Positions 1-4,942 of a stretch of 5,735 nt of DNA are shown in pieces. The translations under genes and the position numbers were made by a program. Origin of the DNA: Rhodospirillaceae bacterium (lineage in GTDB: Bacteria > Pseudomonadota > Alphaproteobacteria > MPNO01 > UBA2964); the NCBI GenBank assembly GCA_002724505.1, contig PBOV01000160.1, positions 1 to 5,735 of the forward strand. The letters are read 5' to 3'. The stretch's first letter is position 1, and every line of letters begins with the position of its first letter. Below the pieces are notes generated by a model that made no database searches, was not told the DNA's origin, and was given only the letters and a program-made list of their open reading frames with translations.

Positions 1-47
1 ACGAGACGCAGTCCGGACGAATATGATAGCTTTAGCCCCAAGAAAAA

Positions 48-52
48 GGGGG
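48..52 (+). promoter_or_regulatory. Ribosome binding site of the leuC-like gene
   Basis: A GGGGG run inside an A-rich stretch lies 9 bases before the ATG at 62. It supports that start over the in-frame ATG at 23, which has no comparable purine block. The protein from 62 also begins with the usual LeuC N-terminus (K-x-x-R-T-L-F-E-K-I-W-D). No promoter can be judged because the window opens only 61 bases upstream. Confidence 0.6.
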
Positions 53-61
53 AATTTAAAT

Positions 62-1471
62 ATGAAGCAACCACGAACTTTGTTCGAAAAGATTTGGGAT
101 CGGCACTCGATAACTACGAATGAGGCCGGGCAAACTCTTCTATTTATCGATCGGCATTTTTGCCACGAGCTGTCATTTCATGCGTTTAATATGTTGCATG
201 GAAATAATCGAATGGTACGACACCCCGAAAGAACCTTCGCTATACCAGATCACTACACCCCCACAACAGGTTTAGAAGATAAAGATTATATCGATGCGGA
301 CACGCAGGCACTCGTCGAAAATCTCATAAAGAATGCTACCCGTAATAAACTCAACCTATTTGATCTAGGAGATGACCGTCGTGGTATCATTCATGTTGTG
401 GGCCCAGAGCAAGGCATTACCCAACCCGGGACAATAATTGTATGCGGTGATTCTCACACGTCGACACATGGGGCATTGGGTGCCTTAGCCTTTGGAATCG
501 GCGCCTCAGACGTAAGCCATGTGTTGGCGACGCAAACGCTCTGGCAACCAAAGCCTAAGTCTATGCGGGTCACTGTTAAAGGAAAACGTCCAATAGGCGT
601 CACGGCAAAAGACATCATTCTCGCAATTATTGGCCATATTGGTGCCGCAGGGGGAACCGGCCACGTCATTGAATACGCTGGCCCAATAATTCAGGACCTA
701 ACGATCGATGAACGATTGACGGTCTGTAATATGTCTATTGAAGCCGGTGCTCGCGCGGGCATGATCCCACCCGACAACACAACCTACAGGCACCTCAAGG
801 GCCGCCCATTTGCTCCTCAGGGTGAGGCTTGGGAAAAGGCAGAGGAGTTTTGGCGCACGCTGCCTACCGACACCGCTGCTACCTTTGAAAGAGAGGAAAC
901 TTTGGATGCTACGTCGATCGAACCCATGGTGACATGGGGCACAAGCCCAGAAGACGTTATACCCGTGAGTGGCGCAATCCCCGACCCCAAATTAGAAACT
1001 GACCCCAAGCGTCAAACCGCGCTAAACCGCAAGATGGAATATATGGGCCTCAAACCCGGGCAGCTGGTGTCAGATATCAAGGTAGATCGGGTATTCATTG
1101 GGTCTTGTACCAACAGTAGAATAGAAGATTTACGCGATGCCGCTGAAGTACTCAAAAATCGTACTGTCTGTATACCAGCGATAATAGTGCCAGGCTCGGG
1201 CCTGATCCGGGAGCAGGCTGAGCAGGAGGGGTTAGACCAAATATTTGAGGCAGCCGGCGTGGAGTGGCGCCCCGCGGCTGGCTGCTCAATGTGCATTGGT
1301 GTGAATGGCGATTCTGTAAAAAATGAAGAGAGATGCGCCTCAACCTCCAATAGAAACTTCGAGGGCCGCCAAGGGCGCGGAGCGCGGACGCACCTTGTTA
1401 GCCCAGCGATGGCGGCGGCGGCGGCTATCTCTGGACGTTTCACCGATGTTCGCAAAATGGGAAAAAACTGA
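62..1471 (+). CDS. leuC: 3-isopropylmalate dehydratase large subunit-like protein (LeuC family, divergent)
   Basis: Large subunit of a two-part aconitase-superfamily dehydratase; canonical LeuC with LeuD isomerises 2- to 3-isopropylmalate in leucine synthesis, in the cytoplasm, using a [4Fe-4S] cluster. The start at 62 gives 469 residues, the usual family length. Visible motifs are VCGDSHTSTHGALGALAFGIG near residues 140-160, the GSCTNSRIEDLR block with Cys349, and AGCSMC with Cys408 and Cys411; these three cysteines match the cluster ligands. The C-terminal CASTSNRNFEGRQGRG and SPAMAAAAAI blocks are also intact. Odd points: the segment equal to HEVTSPQAF in E. coli LeuC reads HELSFHAF (residues 35-42, one residue shorter), the DHNV motif reads DHYT (63-66), and CLAMN reads CIGVN (411-415). 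The stop overlaps the next start by one base, so the two subunits are probably translationally coupled. Family membership is secure; the substrate may not be isopropylmalate, with a related methyl- or alkyl-malate dehydratase as the alternative. Confidence 0.9.
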   Translation: MKQPRTLFEKIWDRHSITTNEAGQTLLFIDRHFCHELSFHAFNMLHGNNRMVRHPERTFAIPDHYTPTTGLEDKDYIDADTQALVENLIKNATRNKLNLFDLGDDRRGIIHVVGPEQGITQPGTIIVCGDSHTSTHGALGALAFGIGASDVSHVLATQTLWQPKPKSMRVTVKGKRPIGVTAKDIILAIIGHIGAAGGTGHVIEYAGPIIQDLTIDERLTVCNMSIEAGARAGMIPPDNTTYRHLKGRPFAPQGEAWEKAEEFWRTLPTDTAATFEREETLDATSIEPMVTWGTSPEDVIPVSGAIPDPKLETDPKRQTALNRKMEYMGLKPGQLVSDIKVDRVFIGSCTNSRIEDLRDAAEVLKNRTVCIPAIIVPGSGLIREQAEQEGLDQIFEAAGVEWRPAAGCSMCIGVNGDSVKNEERCASTSNRNFEGRQGRGARTHLVSPAMAAAAAISGRFTDVRKMGKN

Positions 1472-2091
1472 TGGAACCGTTCACATGCTTTACATCTGTT
1501 GCTGTGCCAATGGATCAAGATAACATTGACACAGATCAAATTTTACCAGCCCGACATCTGATGATGCCGCGAGACGAACGATATGGCGGATATGTGTTTA
1601 AAGATTTACGATTAGACCAGGACGGAAATGAGATTGAAACTTTTGTCCTCAATAAAGAAGAGTTTCGACAATCCCGAATTATTGTAGCAGCCCACAATTT
1701 TGGCTGCGGATCATCGCGTGAAGGAGCGGTATTTACGCTAGTTGACGCAGGTTTCCGCGCGATTATCGCCACTAGTTATGGTGATATTTTTTATAACAAT
1801 TCTTTTAATAACGGACTTTTACCCGTCGTTTTACCTGAGAAAATCGTTCGCCTGCTGCGACAGCAACTTCACGACGGGCCAGGGGCGGAGGTAACTGTAG
1901 ATTTAGAGGCAAAAACTGTCACCGGACCAGACCAAGCGGTCTATCCATTTGAGATTGACGCACATCGCCGCAACCGCCTTCTTAAAGGTTTAGATGCAGT
2001 CGGATATACCTTGCAATATGCATCTAACATCAAAACGTTTGAAGAGCAGTATAATGATGCCGCCCCTTGGGAACTTGATGCAATTGCTTAG
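1471..2091 (+). CDS. leuD: 3-isopropylmalate dehydratase small subunit-like protein (LeuD family, divergent)
   Basis: Small (swivel-domain) subunit partnering the LeuC-like protein; in the family it completes the active site and binds the substrate. It has 206 residues against about 201 for E. coli LeuD. Motifs seen are N-I-D-T-D (residues 18-22), NFGCGSSRE (76-84), DIFYNNSFNNGLLPV (105-119) and the C-terminal IDAHRRNRLLKGLD block. The ATG shares its A with the TGA of the upstream gene. Odd points: the histidine of the SREHA motif is Gly85; the loop after Pro26 reads ARHLMM, and the following TRTGFG of E. coli LeuD is replaced by DERYGG; P-S-F-A-D-I-F has become T-S-Y-G-D-I-F. In archaeal relatives the loop after this proline separates isopropylmalate from homoaconitate enzymes, so changes here bear on specificity. 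The fold and partnership are near certain; leucine biosynthesis is only one possible role. Confidence 0.9.
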   Translation: MEPFTCFTSVAVPMDQDNIDTDQILPARHLMMPRDERYGGYVFKDLRLDQDGNEIETFVLNKEEFRQSRIIVAAHNFGCGSSREGAVFTLVDAGFRAIIATSYGDIFYNNSFNNGLLPVVLPEKIVRLLRQQLHDGPGAEVTVDLEAKTVTGPDQAVYPFEIDAHRRNRLLKGLDAVGYTLQYASNIKTFEEQYNDAAPWELDAIA

Positions 2092-2098
2092 CGAGGAC

Positions 2099-2104
2099 AG
2101 GAGG
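2099..2104 (+). promoter_or_regulatory. Strong ribosome binding site for the small membrane protein
   Basis: A full AGGAGG lies 7 bases before the GTG at 2112, in the 20-base gap after the leuD-like stop. A Shine-Dalgarno sequence this strong at ideal spacing is the main argument that this short GTG-started frame is translated. Confidence 0.8.
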
Positions 2105-2111
2105 ACTAACA

Positions 2112-2360
2112 GTGAAAATTATATCTGTTTTTATATTACTAATCATCCTTTTAGGTGGTGGTGGCTACGTCCTGAATGAAAGTTGGACCAGCCTTAACGC
2201 ATTAGGAATTGCATATCACGGCAAAATTGCCCTTATGCTTGGCGTCATTGGGACATTTTTGATGAGCGCCGGTTTGATGTTCCTGGTGTTTTATAGCAGT
2301 CGAAGAGGATATGACGCAGAAAATTACAAGCCCAGCCCCCTCTTACCCTTCAGAAAGTAA
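2112..2360 (+). CDS. Small two-helix membrane protein, function unknown
   Basis: An 82-residue protein starting at GTG behind an AGGAGG site. Two hydrophobic segments are visible: residues 3-21, which end in a GGGGY stretch and could be taken for a signal anchor, and residues 39-61, rich in Leu, Met and Gly. They are joined by a short polar loop containing W25 and H36. After the second helix comes FYSSRRGYD and a soluble tail ending in a Pro/Leu-rich segment. The positive RR pair follows helix 2, which suggests both termini face the cytoplasm. It lies 20 bases after the leuD-like gene with no terminator between, so it is probably the third gene of that operon. From memory the SSRRGYD ending resembles small hypothetical proteins of alphaproteobacteria; I cannot assign a function. 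A signal-peptide-bearing small protein is less likely because no cleavage site is evident. Confidence 0.75.
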   Translation: MKIISVFILLIILLGGGGYVLNESWTSLNALGIAYHGKIALMLGVIGTFLMSAGLMFLVFYSSRRGYDAENYKPSPLLPFRK

Positions 2361-2688
2361 GATATACTAATTTTCCTTAAGAAGAGTGCGGCCCTGGTTT
2401 TAAGACCACCTTTTAGAGATAACACCACACCTACATTTTTAAATTATAATAAAAATCCCAATACGATGTCTTTGGCCACGGCCACCGCCAATCTTTGCTC
2501 TACCAATTATCAACAGTTAATTACCAGGAGAAAATGTGTTTATTTCATTTTAGGGTTTTTTTGCCACACCGCAGTAGGGTAAAATTTATCGACTGCCCTT
2601 GACTTAAACACCTACGTCTCTAGGCTCATACTTAAGAAATCATGGTCATTAATTCTAATTTTCACCATCAACTGCAGGGGTAAGTCTC
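2361..2688 (+). other. Non-coding AT-rich gap between the leuCD-like operon and the decarboxylase-like gene
   Basis: No convincing gene lies in these 328 bases. Contents: a weak dyad around 2394-2407 (TGGT...ACCA) too short to be called a terminator; a GC-rich imperfect dyad TGGCC-AC-GGCCA at 2473-2484 that could be a protein-binding site; a T7 run at 2566-2572; and a 22-codon ATG frame at 2534-2602 preceded by AGGAG, of doubtful meaning. A TTGACT at 2599-2604 resembles a -35 box, but the best -10-like hexamer (CATACT, 2627-2632) is 22 bases away, too far for a normal sigma-70 promoter. The promoter of the downstream gene probably lies here but cannot be fixed. Confidence 0.5.
2676..2680 (+). 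promoter_or_regulatory. Ribosome binding site supporting a TTG start
   Basis: AGGGG lies 8 bases before the TTG at 2689. The first in-frame ATG is seven codons later, at 2710, and would remove the first beta-strand (K-L-P-V-T-M-A-C-G) that the family keeps, so TTG is the better start. Confidence 0.6.
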
Positions 2689-3678
2689 TTGGCAAAACTG
2701 CCGGTAACTATGGCGTGTGGTCCATACGACAGGATGGAAGCGCTCAGCTCAGGGATCATTCAGCCTGAGGGCATAGACCTTCGTTATATTGCTATTCAAT
2801 CTCCGCCGGAGATTTTTGCGAGGATGATAAAAACACGTTCTTTCGATGTTGCCGAAATGTCGCTCGCCCACTATTTGATTTCGAAAATACGGGGCGACTT
2901 TCCTTATATTGCCATTCCGGTCTTTCCATCGAGAGTATTTCGTCACGGCTTTGTCTTTATCAACAAGAACGCCGGGATAGAGAGCGCTAGGGATTTAGAA
3001 AATAAACGCGTCGGCGTGCAAGAATACCGTCAAACCGCAGGAGTGTGGGTTCGCGGTATTTTGCAAGATGAGTTTGATGTCGACATGAATTCGATCGACT
3101 GGTTCGAAGGCGGTGTGAATGCACCCCGTGCAGAGGACAATGAAATGGACCTCCGCCCAACTAGAGACCTACCCCTCACAATCATTGCCGGCGACAAGTC
3201 TCTTAATCAAATGCTCGAAGCTGGTGAAATTGATGCCTATTTTGGTGCCCGCCGACCTGACGCTCTTCATGAAGGTAAAAATACTGATAGATTATTCCCC
3301 AATTATCGGGAACTAGAAAAAGCGTATTATAAAAAAACAGGCATTCATCCGATTATGCATACGCTAGTAATTCGTGAGGAGCTTTTTAGAGACCAACCCT
3401 GGATGGCGGAATCTCTCTTTAAAGCAGCTGAGAAATCGAAAGAATGGGCAATCGAACAAATGCGCTTTTCTGGTGCTCAGCGTTTAATGTTGCCATGGCT
3501 TCATGACGAAATTGAAGAAATGGAGCAGCTTATGGGATCCAACGCCTGGGCTTATGGGGTCGAAGCGAACAGGGGTACGCTAGAGACTTTTATGAAGTAT
3601 TTGGTCGATCAGCATTTTCTCGAAAAAACCGAACCAATTGACGACTATTTTACCCCCATTATTTCATGGAGCGAGTAG
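2689..3678 (+). CDS. 4,5-dihydroxyphthalate decarboxylase-like / substrate-binding-fold protein
   Basis: A 329-residue protein of the family annotated as 4,5-dihydroxyphthalate decarboxylase, which shares the two-lobed fold of ABC-transporter solute-binding proteins (NMT1/TauA-like). The named enzyme turns 4,5-dihydroxyphthalate into protocatechuate, but most family members are untested. Family hallmarks seen: L-P-V-T-M-A-C-G-P-Y-D-R (residues 4-15), QPEGIDLRYI (25-34), EIFARM (41-46), DVAEMSLAHYL (53-63), IAIPVFPSRVFRHGFVFIN (74-92), and LENKRVGVQEYRQTAGVWVRG (103-123). Start: TTG with AGGGG 8 bases upstream. There is no signal peptide or lipobox, so it should be cytoplasmic, which fits an enzyme better than a periplasmic binding protein. 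It is a single gene with no transporter permease or ATPase nearby. It follows the leuCD-like operon after a 328-base gap and converges on the crotonase gene. The family call is firm; the actual substrate is unknown. Confidence 0.82.
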   Translation: MAKLPVTMACGPYDRMEALSSGIIQPEGIDLRYIAIQSPPEIFARMIKTRSFDVAEMSLAHYLISKIRGDFPYIAIPVFPSRVFRHGFVFINKNAGIESARDLENKRVGVQEYRQTAGVWVRGILQDEFDVDMNSIDWFEGGVNAPRAEDNEMDLRPTRDLPLTIIAGDKSLNQMLEAGEIDAYFGARRPDALHEGKNTDRLFPNYRELEKAYYKKTGIHPIMHTLVIREELFRDQPWMAESLFKAAEKSKEWAIEQMRFSGAQRLMLPWLHDEIEEMEQLMGSNAWAYGVEANRGTLETFMKYLVDQHFLEKTEPIDDYFTPIISWSE

Positions 3679-3874
3679 CTCTATAGAAAAACTTACTTTA
3701 TCGGATCGACTGTGTCAAAATAACCCCAATAAAATGGACAACAACACCGACAATGAGGTGGGCCATAACGCGATAATTTTTCCCGGAACGTCTAACAGGT
3801 TCACTACCTTAGTATATTTAGAAGGTAAGGTTAATCATTGTAATGCCTGATCCATTTTTAAATAAAGAGCTCAG

Positions 3875-3904
3875 AAAAAACGGCGCGGAAAATCTCCGCG
3901 CCGT
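3875..3904 (-). terminator. Rho-independent terminator of the crotonase gene
   Basis: A perfect 10-bp GC-rich stem, ACGGCGCGGA (3880-3889) with TCCGCGCCGT (3895-3904), encloses a 5-base loop. Read on the minus strand the stem runs directly into a six-T tract (3875-3880, its first base pairing in the stem). It begins 33 bases after the crotonase stop, the expected place. On the plus strand no T tract follows directly (the next four-T run is about 9 bases on), so it would end transcription from the convergent decarboxylase-like gene poorly. The remaining gap (3679-3874) shows no gene. Confidence 0.9.
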
Positions 3905-3936
3905 CCTTGGCATTTTAAAAATTAGGTTAAAGAAAC

Positions 3937-4866
3937 CTATTTCTTTCTAGCCGTCTTCCTCTTTCCTGGGGCTTTCTTTTTACGCGCAGCAGAGGCCCTT
4001 GGTTTTCCGCCCTTAGCCGTTGTCTTACCATCCGCAGCACCAACGTAGGGGGAGAAAACTGGCCGATAGGCCTTCTCATCAATAAATTGGCGAATACCCT
4101 CCTGATAAGAATCGTGACCTCTTGCCGCATCGCGCATCTTTATCTCGGCTTGCTTAGCCGCAAGATAATCTGCGGCTGCATCCCAGTGCATATTTTGAGT
4201 AGCTCTAATCGCGTGTTTAGTTCCCCGCAATACATTTGGATTTTTTTGCAGCAGTTCTCTCGCGAGTTTTAGCGTTTCTCTTTTTAAATCTTTCTTTGGA
4301 ACAGAATAGTTAATAAGGCCTATTTCTGCAGCTTTTTTACCGTTAAATGGTCTGCCTGTCGCGGCATAGAGCATCGCATCTCGAGGACGTACCGTGTCGG
4401 ACATCATTTTAGACACCATTCCACCTGGCAAAATTCCCCAATTTACCTCCGACAAACTAAATGTCGCATCGTGAGCCGCGATAGAAAAATCGCTGCAAAT
4501 GCAATGCGTAAAAGCTCCCCCTACGCAGAAGCCATTTATCATTGTTATCGTGGGTTTGTTGTACATCCATAAAACATCACTTCTCCACCGACTGTTAGCG
4601 CCAGCCGCCGCCTTAGCTGCCGGATTACCATCAGTTTCACGGAAATACTCTTTTAAGTCCTGGCCAGCGCTATAAGCAGTGCCCGCACCCGTTAAAATAA
4701 CTAACTTAGTGTCAGGGTCGGACTCCAAAGTTTTCATGATTTCCATCATTTCAGCATGGAAAGTGGGGCTCATAGCATTACGTTTTTCCGGCCGATTGAA
4801 GGTCACCCAGGTAATCCCATCTTTTTGCTGATCAACCTTAACGCAGCTGTATTTTTTCTTAATCAT
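3937..4866 (-). CDS. Enoyl-CoA hydratase/isomerase of the p-hydroxycinnamoyl-CoA hydratase/lyase type, with basic C-terminal tail
   Basis: A crotonase-superfamily protein of 309 residues from the ATG at 4866; a TTG one codon upstream is too close to the GGGAG site. It resembles hydroxycinnamoyl-CoA hydratase/lyase (Ech/FerB), which converts feruloyl-CoA to vanillin and acetyl-CoA: NRPEKRNAMSPT (residues 24-35), LTGAG (58-62), DLKEYFRE (70-77), the GG oxyanion-hole turn (Gly117) and LSEVNWGILPG (138-148). Against the Pseudomonas fluorescens enzyme the catalytic Glu143 is kept (Glu140), as is Tyr75 (Tyr74), but phenol-binding Tyr239 is Ala236, Ser123 is Thr120 and Met70 is Gln69. The known lyase ends at 276 residues; here about 30 extra residues (280-309) hold 14 Lys/Arg and no acid, like a histone H1 tail. 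The neighbour upstream on the same strand is an NDP-forming acyl-CoA synthetase, as in ferulate pathways. A CoA-thioester hydratase is near certain; vanillin-forming lyase activity is doubtful. Confidence 0.87.
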   Translation of the reverse strand: MIKKKYSCVKVDQQKDGITWVTFNRPEKRNAMSPTFHAEMMEIMKTLESDPDTKLVILTGAGTAYSAGQDLKEYFRETDGNPAAKAAAGANSRWRSDVLWMYNKPTITMINGFCVGGAFTHCICSDFSIAAHDATFSLSEVNWGILPGGMVSKMMSDTVRPRDAMLYAATGRPFNGKKAAEIGLINYSVPKKDLKRETLKLARELLQKNPNVLRGTKHAIRATQNMHWDAAADYLAAKQAEIKMRDAARGHDSYQEGIRQFIDEKAYRPVFSPYVGAADGKTTAKGGKPRASAARKKKAPGKRKTARKK

Positions 4867-4873
4867 CAAGTTT

Positions 4874-4878
4874 CTCCC
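4874..4878 (-). promoter_or_regulatory. Ribosome binding site of the crotonase gene
   Basis: On the minus strand GGGAG lies 7 bases before the ATG at 4866. It decides between that ATG and the adjacent TTG at 4869, which would sit only 4 bases from the site. Confidence 0.6.
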
Positions 4879-4895
4879 GTTTAAAAAATGTTCCG

Positions 4896-4917
4896 ATACA
4901 CCGACATGAGGGTGTAT
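4896..4917. repeat. Inverted repeat upstream of the crotonase gene (possible operator or 5' UTR hairpin)
   Basis: Perfect 7-base arms ATACACC (4896-4902) and GGTGTAT (4911-4917) are separated by 8 bases, in the 76-base gap between the synthetase stop and the crotonase start. Next to it, on the promoter side for the minus strand, lies an AT-rich block (4918-4930) containing TATTAT/TATATT hexamers that could be a -10 element, although no good -35 is seen. The dyad could be an operator for a dimeric regulator. Alternatively it is an mRNA hairpin that weakly terminates or processes the synthetase transcript, since a six-A run (4883-4888) reads as T6 on the minus strand but begins 7 bases past the stem. 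Confidence 0.4.
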
Positions 4918-4942
4918 TAATAATATAGTAAGATCTTCTCTT

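Noticed and set aside
23..61. N-terminal extension of the leuC-like protein from the ATG at 23
   Set aside because: There is no good ribosome binding site, and the extension is absent from the family; the ATG at 62 has one and matches the family N-terminus.
1..123. Open frame from the left edge to a TGA at 121-123, as a possible C-terminus of an upstream gene
   Set aside because: It would overlap the leuC-like gene by 60 bases and shows no recognisable protein; another frame ends at 24-26 and would equally suit an upstream gene end. Nothing can be decided from the few bases available.
1410..1428. GCG-rich run near the end of the leuC-like gene as a repeat element
   Set aside because: It encodes the conserved MAAAAAI segment of LeuC and is explained by alanine codons.
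1012..1539. Long minus-strand open frame (175 codons) opposite the leuC-like gene
   Set aside because: It lies across strongly conserved LeuC motifs on the plus strand and its product shows no recognisable domain; it is a shadow frame.
2394..2407. TGGT...ACCA dyad as the terminator of the leuCD-like operon
   Set aside because: The stem is only about 4 to 5 bp with almost no loop and no clean T tract; too weak to call.
2599..2632. TTGACT and CATACT as a sigma-70 promoter for the decarboxylase-like gene
   Set aside because: The spacing is 22 bases against the usual 16-18, and no better -10 occurs at the right distance.
3806..3828. TACCTT...AAGGTA dyad as a plus-strand terminator
   Set aside because: It is a 6-bp AT-rich stem with an 11-base loop and no T tract after it.
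3638..3850. Plus-strand 70-codon frame overlapping the end of the decarboxylase-like gene
   Set aside because: It overlaps the real gene, has no ribosome binding site, and its low-complexity product has no recognisable feature.
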